A stretch of DNA of 64,000 bases from an uncultured Prevotellaceae bacterium (lineage in GTDB: Bacteria; Bacteroidota; Bacteroidia; Bacteroidales; Bacteroidaceae), in assembly GCA_902800185.1 (NCBI GenBank), contig CADCDK010000003.1, forward strand, positions 62,001 through 126,000, given 5' to 3'. Below the pieces are notes generated by a model, which did no database searches, was not told the origin of the DNA, and was given only the letters and a program-made list of their open reading frames with translations. Shown here piece by piece: positions 1 to 7,276 of the stretch. The position numbers and the translations under genes were made by a program. The stretch's first letter is position 1. Each line of letters opens with the position of its first letter.

Positions 1-88
1 GAGGCAACCACACATGGAACAACACTATGAAGAGCATGGCGGCTCCCATGAGCTCTCCGCGATAGCGACTGATGAGTGAAAGGTTCAT
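1..88 (-). CDS. Acyltransferase family 3 protein, N-terminal fragment (cut by window edge)
   Basis: Only the first 29 codons are inside the window. The start is ATG at 88-86 on the minus strand, and the protein begins MNLSLISRYRGELMG followed by a hydrophobic stretch AAMLFIVLFHVWLP. A short basic segment running into a first membrane helix with a conserved His is the usual opening of acyltransferase family 3 (membrane O-acyltransferases that decorate surface polysaccharide or lipid A). It lies 36 bp behind another acyltransferase-3 gene and the phosphoethanolamine-transferase gene, all on the same strand, so it is probably the third gene of that operon. Family assignment rests on this short piece and on context; the catalytic part is not visible. 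Confidence 0.55.
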   Translation of the reverse strand, partial: MNLSLISRYRGELMGAAMLFIVLFHVWLP

Positions 89-90
89 GG

Positions 91-114
91 CTTTATTTGA
101 CAATTGAACGATTA
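91..114. repeat. Two-unit remnant of the period-8 gacaattg/aacgattg repeat
   Basis: The gap between the two acyltransferase genes holds gacaattg (99-106) followed directly by aacgatta (107-114). Both units, in the same order and same 8-bp phase, recur in the long array behind dapL at 28891-28978. The match suggests a decayed copy of the same element. Confidence 0.5.
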
Positions 115-124
115 GTTATCACAC

Positions 125-1183
125 CTATGATCTGCTACTTATTCCTCGAAGCATTGCCCTGAATAGCAACGCCAAAGCAATGCTCGTCACGATGTAGATG
201 AGCAGTCCCGTATATAGATCGCCGTGACGCGAGATGGGGATGAATATCTTGCGGGCGATGGGATGACAGATGAAGAGGGCTGCGGAAATCTCGCCCATCC
301 ACACTAACGGACGCATAGACCAAGAGGGCAAGACCTTCACCAACGAGTAGCCGAATGAACAAACAAACAGGGGCACCAAGAACCAGGAGAAATAACTCAT
401 GCTCAACGAGTAGATCATCAAAACCGATATAACGGTCAGACATACGGCTACAGGCTTGTTCATGAGCATGGGCTGTCGGGCAGAGAGCAGTCCGAGTCCG
501 AAGGGCAGCATGCCGCCCACGAAGTTGTAGCGCCAACGGTTCAGCTCCTCGCTTTCCGGTCCGCAGGCCATCTGTATCAGCGTACAGAGCACCATGGCAC
601 CCAATGTCCATCCCCAATGGCGACGGTATAGCAACAACCGGTAAACAATGTATAGCTGCAACATCAGACCAAAGAACCAGAACGGGCCTGGCCAGATGAC
701 CTTGTCGGGCGTGGGCAGCAGGTTGTTGACCAACAACAGCTGGGCTGCCACATCAACGAATCCGTACTTATGGGGGCCTGGGGTGATGAAGTCAATCATG
801 AGGAACGCCGCATAGCCCACAAACATCATCAGCCATAACTTGCGGAAGTGTTGGACCACGAAGTCCCATGCCCCACGGAAATAGTTGGCTCCCGTAATCA
901 GTGATGGTCCCTTCTCATACTTCATGACCAGTCCGTAGGCACTGAGAAACAGGAAGATGGGCACACCATAATGACCGAAGAAAGAGAGCACGTGCATCAC
1001 CCACAACTCGTCGAAGTTATGAATGGCGCGTCCCATTGCCTCGGCATTCTTACCAAAGAACTGGTATTCATTCTCTTTGATGACCGGTCCTAACCAGTGG
1101 CAGTAGTTATGCAGGAAAATCCCGATGATAGCCAACCCTCGCAGGGCGGTGCATTCGGTACGGCTTAATAGTTCAGAGTTCAT
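125..1183 (-). CDS. Acyltransferase family 3 membrane protein
   Basis: A 352-residue polytopic membrane protein of the acyltransferase-3 family, which transfers acetyl or other acyl groups to exported saccharides or lipids. It opens with the family signature TALRGLAIIGIFLHNYCHW near residues 12-30 (Arg and His of the presumed active site at the first helix) and is followed by about nine further hydrophobic segments, ending in a basic tail. Length is normal for a stand-alone acyltransferase-3 without an SGNH domain. It is the second gene of a minus-strand operon, 18 bp behind the phosphoethanolamine-transferase-like gene and 36 bp ahead of a second acyltransferase-3. The substrate cannot be read from sequence; lipid A, O-antigen or capsule are candidates by context. 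Confidence 0.8.
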   Translation of the reverse strand: MNSELLSRTECTALRGLAIIGIFLHNYCHWLGPVIKENEYQFFGKNAEAMGRAIHNFDELWVMHVLSFFGHYGVPIFLFLSAYGLVMKYEKGPSLITGANYFRGAWDFVVQHFRKLWLMMFVGYAAFLMIDFITPGPHKYGFVDVAAQLLLVNNLLPTPDKVIWPGPFWFFGLMLQLYIVYRLLLYRRHWGWTLGAMVLCTLIQMACGPESEELNRWRYNFVGGMLPFGLGLLSARQPMLMNKPVAVCLTVISVLMIYSLSMSYFSWFLVPLFVCSFGYSLVKVLPSWSMRPLVWMGEISAALFICHPIARKIFIPISRHGDLYTGLLIYIVTSIALALLFRAMLRGISSRS

Positions 1184-1201
1184 AGTGAAAGGGCAATATC
1201 C

Positions 1202-3082
1202 TTATTTTTTCGTTCCTAATTTTTCAGTTCTCAGCTTGTCGTAGTCCGCTCCGTCTTGCAGGATTCTCGGCCGCAGCTCATAATAGTCGGGCGACAGGAT
1301 GTTATACTCAGGATGATAGGTAGGCGCGGCAATGCCTGCCAGATAGAGTAGCATGTGGGGTAGCGCGTCGGTCATCAGACGACGATCCTTGGCCGCCTTG
1401 ACCTGTTCGAAGAGGTCGGGATGGTTCTCGATGTATTTCCCTGAGCACCAGATCCAGAAAGGTATCTCAAACTCAAAATGAGCCAAGTCATAGTCAATCT
1501 GCTGCGTATGGCGACGACAAAGGATGCCGCGCGTTCCCTCATAGCACTCTTCGCCATGGTCAGGCATGTAGATAACGATGGCATCCTCCTGCTCAAAACG
1601 TCGGCAAATCTGGTCAACGATGGAGTCGTTGTAGAGACAAGCGTTGTCGTAGTCGGAGAGGAAGCGGCGCTGGCGTGGTGTCAGCTCGGGACGGCTCTTG
1701 ACATAGTCTTCAGGACGGAAATGCTTCTTGCTCTTCGGACAGCGGATGTTATAAGCCGTATGCTGACCTAACAAGTGGAAGATGGTCAGTGTCGGTCGCT
1801 CCTCGTCCCCCACTTTCTGTCCCTCGTTCCTTGCCTCCTGTATCTTGTCATAATCGCTCAGAAGTCCTTCGTCGAACAGATGCGTCTGTTCATTGCGGAT
1901 GTCGAACATCGCCTGACTCAGCGTAGGATTATTCAGGAAGAATCCCCCGCTGAAGTCGTAAACGGCTTCCTTCGCCTTGGGCAGGAACTGGTTCGTGAGG
2001 AATGTCACCTCGTAGCCAGCCTTGCGGAACAGTTCGGGAAAGAGGGGGTAGTCGCACCACTCTCCCTGCTCTCCAACCACATGCATGGAGAAGAGATTCT
2101 TGAAAACGAAGCTCGTGAGGTTCCAGGGTGCGATGACATCGCTGAATTTCACCAACTGTCCTGTCTTCTCACGGGCAATCTGCCTGGGTGTGGTCGGCAC
2201 CGTGTAGCCATATTGCTGGGAGTGATGCTTTCCAAAACTCTCGCCGATGATGAACACGATATGGGGTGAACGCACCGAACAGCTATCTACCACCGCACGG
2301 TCAATCGTTGCGATGAGCTGGTCAATCTGCTGTGCTGCCAGCACGTTTGAATAAACACTAAAGACAAATCGGTAGGGCGAAGCGTAGAGTATCGCCTTGT
2401 CCGGGCGGGTGAGGTCATGTTCCACGGCACCGATGGTCTTCTGTGTCATCAATCGCCACGTCGCCCGTTTATTATCCCAGCACTCCTCTACAGAGGTATA
2501 AAGGAGATACACCACCACAAGAGCCAATGGGACATGAATGAAAAGGGACGGATGGGGAATACGGAAAGGGATTTTCATTCTACACTTCACACTCCTCATT
2601 CCGTATTTCACGCTCCACACTCCGCAACCCATATGCAGTAGCGCAAGTCCGAGAATCCACATGGCATTGCCCGCCAACATCTCGGCGGAGAGAAAGAGGC
2701 GCACGAACTCGCTCGCCTCACGGGCATCGGTCTCGCCAACAAGCATCAACATCGAGGGGGTGAGCGTAGAGCCAAACTTCTCGAAGCAATAGACATCAGC
2801 AAAGGTCACAAAATAGGCAAAGACGCACATTACCACCTTCACCCATCGACGCACACGAGACGGGATGACGGCAAGCACCGCACAGACCACATAGAGGTCA
2901 AGAAAAAGTTCCCAATAGAGATGGTCGTAGAGCTTGGCACCACGTGTGTTTGGCAGCGTCAGCCATGCACACACCACGCCCAACGCATACATGAACACAA
3001 AGAACATGGCATTGCAACGTAATGGCACAGAGACCAACCCGAGGACTTTGCCTATCCCCTTTCTTATTTCTTCACTCTTCAT
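1202..3082 (-). CDS. Sulfatase-fold phosphoethanolamine transferase (EptA/CptA-like)
   Basis: A 626-residue inner-membrane enzyme. About five membrane segments occupy the first 200 residues. A periplasmic alkaline-phosphatase/sulfatase-fold domain follows from about residue 270, opening with PHIVFIIGESFGKHHSQQYG and carrying the C-terminal metal-binding motif MPDHGEE near residue 515. EptA/CptA relatives move phosphoethanolamine from phosphatidylethanolamine to lipid A or core sugars. In EptA the nucleophile is the Thr of GET; here the motif reads GES, so Ser would be the nucleophile. It is the first gene of an envelope-modification operon with two acyltransferases. An odd stretch near residues 153-175 repeats SVKYGM/SVKCRM and is encoded by repeat-like DNA at 2525-2625. 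Exact acceptor unknown; a lipoteichoic-type or sulfatase activity is less likely. Confidence 0.8.
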   Translation of the reverse strand: MKSEEIRKGIGKVLGLVSVPLRCNAMFFVFMYALGVVCAWLTLPNTRGAKLYDHLYWELFLDLYVVCAVLAVIPSRVRRWVKVVMCVFAYFVTFADVYCFEKFGSTLTPSMLMLVGETDAREASEFVRLFLSAEMLAGNAMWILGLALLHMGCGVWSVKYGMRSVKCRMKIPFRIPHPSLFIHVPLALVVVYLLYTSVEECWDNKRATWRLMTQKTIGAVEHDLTRPDKAILYASPYRFVFSVYSNVLAAQQIDQLIATIDRAVVDSCSVRSPHIVFIIGESFGKHHSQQYGYTVPTTPRQIAREKTGQLVKFSDVIAPWNLTSFVFKNLFSMHVVGEQGEWCDYPLFPELFRKAGYEVTFLTNQFLPKAKEAVYDFSGGFFLNNPTLSQAMFDIRNEQTHLFDEGLLSDYDKIQEARNEGQKVGDEERPTLTIFHLLGQHTAYNIRCPKSKKHFRPEDYVKSRPELTPRQRRFLSDYDNACLYNDSIVDQICRRFEQEDAIVIYMPDHGEECYEGTRGILCRRHTQQIDYDLAHFEFEIPFWIWCSGKYIENHPDLFEQVKAAKDRRLMTDALPHMLLYLAGIAAPTYHPEYNILSPDYYELRPRILQDGADYDKLRTEKLGTKK

Positions 3083-3102
3083 TCTTATTTAATAATCACC
3101 TG

Positions 3103-3110
3103 CAAAATTA
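3103..3110 (-). promoter_or_regulatory. -7 box (TAATTTTG) of the envelope operon
   Basis: On the minus strand TAATTTTG fits the Bacteroidota -7 consensus TAnnTTTG, about 20 bp ahead of the start codon at 3082. No good TTTG was found at the expected -33 distance. The site is in the 158-bp divergent gap shared with tatA. Confidence 0.5.
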
Positions 3111-3173
3111 CACTTTTTTCTGCAAACGCCATTGGTTTCTAAGGAAAAAGAGTAACGTTTTTCCTTTCTATTT

Positions 3174-3204
3174 TTTGTCATATCGGAGAAAACACGTATA
3201 TTTG
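3174..3204 (+). promoter_or_regulatory. Promoter of the tat/Fe-S operon (TTTG-N19-TATATTTG)
   Basis: TTTG at 3174-3177 and TATATTTG at 3197-3204 are spaced by 19 bp, an exact match to the Bacteroidota housekeeping promoter. The predicted transcript start is near 3210, giving a leader of about 30 nt before the tatA ATG at 3241. Confidence 0.75.
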
Positions 3205-3240
3205 CAATCAGAATCAATAAACATAAAAACTGATAACAAG

Positions 3241-3441
3241 ATGTTTGGATTAGGCGGACAGGAAATTCTGCTCATTGCACTGATTGTGCTGTTGCTCTTC
3301 GGCGGCAAGAAGATTCCCGAACTGATGCGGGGATTAGGAAAAGGCGTGAAGAGCTTCAAGGACGGCATGAAGGAGATTGAGGGGAACACCAACGAAGAGA
3401 CGAAGAGTCAGGAAGTCAGGAACACGGGAGACGAGAAGTGA
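3241..3441 (+). CDS. tatA: Sec-independent translocase subunit TatA
   Basis: A 66-residue TatA. After MFGLGGQEILLIALIVLLLF, one transmembrane helix, comes the hinge and amphipathic-helix signature FGGKKIPELMRGLGKG and a charged tail. TatA oligomers form the passage for folded proteins carrying twin-arginine signals, working with TatC in the inner membrane. The ATG at 3241 is chosen over an upstream in-frame extension because the promoter lies between them and the family starts at this helix. The stop overlaps the tatC start by 4 bp. No separate tatB is seen, so TatA may serve both roles, as in minimal Tat systems. The last codons are encoded by a purine-rich repeat-like stretch. Confidence 0.95.
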   Translation: MFGLGGQEILLIALIVLLLFGGKKIPELMRGLGKGVKSFKDGMKEIEGNTNEETKSQEVRNTGDEK

Positions 3442-4193
3442 ACACGGAACACTGCGACAACAACGCTACAGGCACGTTCTGGGATCATCTTGATGTCTTA
3501 CGCTCGTGCTTGCTTCGCATGCTGGTAGTGACCGTGGCGGCAGGCATTGTGGCATTTGCCATGAAGGAAACGCTCTTCGCCATTGTGCTGGCTCCCCGCA
3601 GCAGCGAGTTCATCACCTATCGGCTGATGGGCGTAGAGCCCTTCCAACTACACCTGATGAACACGGGACTGACCGAGCAGTTCATGATTCACATGCGTAC
3701 AGCCCTCTATGCGGGACTGTTGGCAGCATCACCCTACGTGCTCTACCAACTGTTTCGTTTCATCTCACCCGCTCTCTATCAGAATGAACGTCGCTATGCT
3801 GCTGCCATTGTGGGAAGCAGCTATGTGATGTTTATCGTGGGAACGCTGGTGAACTATTTTCTGGTCTTCCCTTTCACCGTGAGGTTCCTCGGCACCTATC
3901 AGGTAAGTCCTGACGTGGCGAACATGCTCACCCTGCAATCGTATATCGACACGCTGCTCACGCTGAGCCTGCTGATGGGCATCGTCTTTGAACTACCCGT
4001 GGTGTGCTGGCTGCTCTCGAAGATGGGCCTGCTCACCGCTGAGCCGATGCGCCACTACCGCCGGCATGCCATCGTTGCCATCCTGATTGTAGCTGCCGTC
4101 ATCACCCCCACCACCGATGTGTTCACGCTCATGGTGGTATCACTTCCCATCTGGCTGCTCTATGAAGTCAGTATCGCAATCGTCAAGAAATAG
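3438..4193 (+). CDS. tatC: Sec-independent translocase subunit TatC
   Basis: A 251-residue polytopic TatC, the receptor that reads twin-arginine signal peptides. It starts at a GTG (3438) overlapping the tatA stop in a gtga arrangement, a sign of translational coupling. The N-terminal TFWDHLDVLRSCLLRMLVV corresponds to the family's conserved cytoplasmic E/D-H-L-x-E/D-L-R opening, and six hydrophobic segments follow, including the conserved FRFISPALYQNER loop near residue 108. It is followed after 41 bp by two genes encoding proteins with twin-arginine motifs, so the translocon and its probable clients share an operon. Confidence 0.95.
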   Translation: MNTEHCDNNATGTFWDHLDVLRSCLLRMLVVTVAAGIVAFAMKETLFAIVLAPRSSEFITYRLMGVEPFQLHLMNTGLTEQFMIHMRTALYAGLLAASPYVLYQLFRFISPALYQNERRYAAAIVGSSYVMFIVGTLVNYFLVFPFTVRFLGTYQVSPDVANMLTLQSYIDTLLTLSLLMGIVFELPVVCWLLSKMGLLTAEPMRHYRRHAIVAILIVAAVITPTTDVFTLMVVSLPIWLLYEVSIAIVKK

Positions 4194-4234
4194 AACCTTC
4201 ACTATTACTAATCAATCATTATTCATTAGTAACC

Positions 4235-5701
4235 ATGCTTAGGAAAATCAGAACCACACTGGCACTGCTGTTCTTCATCGGCATCACGCTGCTGCTCCTC
4301 GACTTCACGGGAAGCCTGCACGTCTGGCTCGGATGGATGGCAAAGGTGCAACTGCTACCCGCAGTACTGGCACTCAACGTGGCGGTCATCGTCCTACTGG
4401 CGGTGCTGACACTTGTCTTCGGACGCATCTACTGTAGCGTCATCTGTCCTTTGGGTGTCATGCAGGATGTCATCGGTTGGCTGGGAAAGAAAGCGAAAAA
4501 GAACCGCTATAGCCATTCACCCGAGGTGAAATGGCTGCGCTATCCCATGCTCATCGTCTTTCTGACAGTCACCATAGGAGGCATCGGCTCTGCCATGGCT
4601 CTGCTGGCACCCTACAGTTCCTACGGACGGATTGTCACCAACCTGTTGCAACCGTTCTGGCTGTGGGGCAACAACCTGCTTGCCCTGTTAGCGGAACGCG
4701 CCGACAGCTACGCCTTTTATGGAGTTGACGTCTGGATGCGCAGCCTGCCCACATTCATCATCGCCCTGCTAACATTCATCATCATTGCCGTGTTGGCATG
4801 GCGCGGCGGACGAACCTACTGCAACACCGTCTGTCCCGTCGGCACCGTGCTGAGCCTGCTCGCCCGTTTCTCCCTGCTGAAGGTTCGCTTCGACAAAGAG
4901 AAGTGCCGTAGCTGCTCACTCTGTTCCAAGAATTGCAAAACGGCATGTATTGACTACAAAAACCACACCGTGGACTACAGCCGTTGCGTGGTCTGCGGCA
5001 ACTGTATCTCGAAATGTAACTTCGGAGCCTTGAAGTATGAGATGAGAAGGACGAAGGGCAAGGAGCAAGAGAAGGATGGTTCACGCCGCTCGTTCCTGCT
5101 GTCATCGGCCTTGGTCGCCACGGCAGTCATGGCACAAGACAAGAAGAAGGTGGACGGTGGATTCGCCGCCATTGAAGAGAAAGCCATACCCGAGCGACAG
5201 ACACCGCTGACACCACCGGGCTCGATGAGTGCACAGCACATGGCACAGCACTGCACGGGCTGTCAGCTTTGCGTCGCCCAGTGCCCCAACGATGTACTGC
5301 GCCCGAGCACCGACCTGCTGAAGCTCATGCAGCCCACGATGTCCTACGAGCGTGGCTACTGCCGTCCGGAGTGTACACGCTGTTCCGAGGTGTGCCCCAC
5401 AGGGGCCATCAAGCCCATCACGCGCGCCGAGAAGTCTGCCACACAGATAGGGCATGCCGTCTGGGTGAAGAAGAACTGCCTCGTGCTGACCGACAATGTC
5501 ATCTGTGGCAACTGCGCCCGTCACTGTCCGACTGGTGCCATCGAGATGGTTCCCTCCAACCCCAACGATGACGAGTCGCCCTTTGTTCCCGCCGTGAACG
5601 AGGCTGCCTGCATCGGCTGCGGAGCCTGCGAGAATCTTTGTCCGGCACGTCCCTTCCCCGCCATCTACGTGGAGGGACACGAGGTGCATCGGGAGATTTA
5701 G
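4235..5701 (+). CDS. Membrane polyferredoxin (NapH-like) fused to a Tat-targeted ferredoxin domain
   Basis: A 488-residue electron-transfer protein. Residues 1-195 hold four to five membrane helices with two cytoplasmic CxxxCP motifs typical of NapH/MauN-type polyferredoxins (CSVICPLG and CNTVCPVG). Two 4Fe-4S sites follow (CRSCSLCSKNC, CVVCGNCISKC). A second export signal then appears in mid-protein: SRRSFLLS at residues 283-290 with a hydrophobic run ending AVMAQ, a classic twin-arginine segment. The rest carries four more 4Fe-4S motifs (CTGCQLCVAQC, CRPECTRCSEVC, CGNCARHC, CIGCGACENLC). The layout suggests Sec insertion of the N-terminal part and Tat export of a folded Fe-S C-terminal domain, a NapH-NapG fusion. 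It probably passes quinol electrons to the next gene's product; the final acceptor is unknown. Confidence 0.85.
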   Translation: MLRKIRTTLALLFFIGITLLLLDFTGSLHVWLGWMAKVQLLPAVLALNVAVIVLLAVLTLVFGRIYCSVICPLGVMQDVIGWLGKKAKKNRYSHSPEVKWLRYPMLIVFLTVTIGGIGSAMALLAPYSSYGRIVTNLLQPFWLWGNNLLALLAERADSYAFYGVDVWMRSLPTFIIALLTFIIIAVLAWRGGRTYCNTVCPVGTVLSLLARFSLLKVRFDKEKCRSCSLCSKNCKTACIDYKNHTVDYSRCVVCGNCISKCNFGALKYEMRRTKGKEQEKDGSRRSFLLSSALVATAVMAQDKKKVDGGFAAIEEKAIPERQTPLTPPGSMSAQHMAQHCTGCQLCVAQCPNDVLRPSTDLLKLMQPTMSYERGYCRPECTRCSEVCPTGAIKPITRAEKSATQIGHAVWVKKNCLVLTDNVICGNCARHCPTGAIEMVPSNPNDDESPFVPAVNEAACIGCGACENLCPARPFPAIYVEGHEVHREI

Positions 5702-5703
5702 AG

Positions 5704-5752
5704 AGGTAAGAGGTAAGAAGTAAGAGGTAAGAGGTAAGAGGTAAGAAGTAAA
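5704..5752. repeat. Perfect-phase heptad array (aggtaag, 7 copies)
   Basis: Seven consecutive 7-bp units read aggtaag or aagtaag (last aagtaaa), starting 2 bp after the stop codon of the polyferredoxin gene and ending just before the next gene. No spacers and no hairpin. It belongs with the other short-period arrays of this window. Confidence 0.85.
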
Positions 5753-5762
5753 GAAGAGCTAT

Positions 5763-7175
5763 ATGAAAAAGAATCAAGATAAAGGAATTTCCCGCCGCTC
5801 GTTCCTGAAGGTGATGGGAGCAGGAGCCGTCACGACGGCTGCTGTACTCACAGGCTGCAAGGACAAGAAAAAAGAGCAGGCTCTGGAAGAATACAAGAAG
5901 CAGGTAGAACCGCCCACAGGCAAGATGACCATGCGCTCCAATCCTAACTCCGGCGATCAGGTTTCGCTGTTGGGCTATGGCATGATGAGACTGCCTACCT
6001 ATAAAGATACAGGAAGATCTGGGAGCGAGGACGACATTGACCAGGAGATGGTGAACCGCTTGGTGGACTATGCCATTGAGCATGGCGTGAACTACTTCGA
6101 CACCAGCCCCGTCTATTGTCAGGGACACTCCGAGCGTTCCACAGGCATCGCCCTCAGCCGCCACAAGCGCAACGAATTCTACGTGGCGACGAAGCTGTCG
6201 AACTTCAACGACGAGATCTGGAGCCGCGAGGAAACAATGAAGATGTACCACAACTCGTTCAAGGAGTTGCAGGTGGACTGCATCGACTACTACCTCCTGC
6301 ACGGCATCGGCATGGGAGGCATGGAGGCCCTCAACGGCAGATACATCGACAACGGCATCCTCGACTTCCTCGTCGAAGAAAGAGAGAAAGGACACATCCG
6401 CAATCTCGGCTTCTCCTACCACGGCGAGATAGAGGTCTTCGACCACCTGCTCTCACTGCACGACAAATACAAATGGGACTTCGTGCAGATAGAGCTGAAC
6501 TACCTCGACTGGGACTGGGCAGACGAAATCAACGACCGCAACACCGACGCACGCTATCTGTACGGCGAACTGGAGAAGCGGGGCATCCCTGCCGTCATCA
6601 TGGAACCGCTGCTCGGCGGACGCCTGTCGAACCTGCCGCAGTATCTGGTGAAGGAGATGAAGCAACGGGCTCCCGAGCGTTCCGTGGCATCGTGGGCCTT
6701 CCGCTATGCAGGCACCCCCAAGGGCGTGCTCACCGTGCTGAGCGGCATGACCTACATGGAACACCTGAAAGACAATCTCCTCTCCTACTGTCCCCTCACA
6801 CCCGTCACCGAGGAAGAAACGGAATTCCTCTATCATGTGGCAAAAGAGGTGGTCGGCGTGGAGACCATTCCCTGCAACGACTGCAAGTACTGCATGCCCT
6901 GCCCTTACGGGGTGGACATCCCGGGCATCTTCGTACATTATAATAAAGTAAAGAATGCCGGACGACTCCCGCGCCACTCACAGGACGAGCACTACGAGGA
7001 ATACCGACGGGAGTATCTCATCGGTCTCGACCGCAGCGTGCCCCGCCTGCGACAAGCCAACCACTGCATACAGTGCGGACAATGCGAGCCCCACTGCCCG
7101 CAGAACATTCGCATCCCCCGCGAACTGGCTAAAATTGATGAGTTCGTCGAACAGATGAAACGCGGAGAAGATTGA
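5763..7175 (+). CDS. Aldo/keto reductase with C-terminal ferredoxin domain, Tat lipoprotein
   Basis: A 470-residue oxidoreductase. The N-terminus carries a twin-arginine signal (SRRSFLK, residues 10-16) followed by a hydrophobic stretch ending in the lipobox VLTGC with Cys32, so it should be exported folded and lipid-anchored. The aldo/keto reductase barrel shows the catalytic tetrad in order: Asp in YFDTSPVY, Tyr in the same motif, Lys in VATKLS and His in YYLLHGIG. Two ferredoxin sites follow at the C-terminus (CNDCKYCMPCP and CIQCGQCEPHCP). It is the last gene of the tatA-tatC-polyferredoxin operon, 61 bp behind the polyferredoxin, which is the obvious electron donor. Substrate unknown; an NAD(P)H-independent, Fe-S-fed periplasmic reductase is my inference. 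Confidence 0.88.
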   Translation: MKKNQDKGISRRSFLKVMGAGAVTTAAVLTGCKDKKKEQALEEYKKQVEPPTGKMTMRSNPNSGDQVSLLGYGMMRLPTYKDTGRSGSEDDIDQEMVNRLVDYAIEHGVNYFDTSPVYCQGHSERSTGIALSRHKRNEFYVATKLSNFNDEIWSREETMKMYHNSFKELQVDCIDYYLLHGIGMGGMEALNGRYIDNGILDFLVEEREKGHIRNLGFSYHGEIEVFDHLLSLHDKYKWDFVQIELNYLDWDWADEINDRNTDARYLYGELEKRGIPAVIMEPLLGGRLSNLPQYLVKEMKQRAPERSVASWAFRYAGTPKGVLTVLSGMTYMEHLKDNLLSYCPLTPVTEEETEFLYHVAKEVVGVETIPCNDCKYCMPCPYGVDIPGIFVHYNKVKNAGRLPRHSQDEHYEEYRREYLIGLDRSVPRLRQANHCIQCGQCEPHCPQNIRIPRELAKIDEFVEQMKRGED

Positions 7176-7228
7176 ATAAATATCAATAACTTTTCGGCAG
7201 AAAAGACTGAAAAGTAACAGAAATTGTG

Positions 7229-7236
7229 TAACTTTG
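7229..7236 (+). promoter_or_regulatory. -7 box (TAACTTTG) ahead of the DUF2264 gene
   Basis: TAACTTTG at 7229-7236 matches TAnnTTTG and lies 40 bp before the ATG at 7277. No convincing -33 TTTG was seen. Confidence 0.5.
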
Positions 7237-7276
7237 CAGTCAATAGAATGAATCAAACTAACAATCTAACAAAATC

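Noticed and set aside
135..617. 160-codon open frame inside the acyltransferase gene
   Set aside because: Same strand but another frame of a recognisable membrane protein; composition is Arg/His-rich shadow sequence without motifs.
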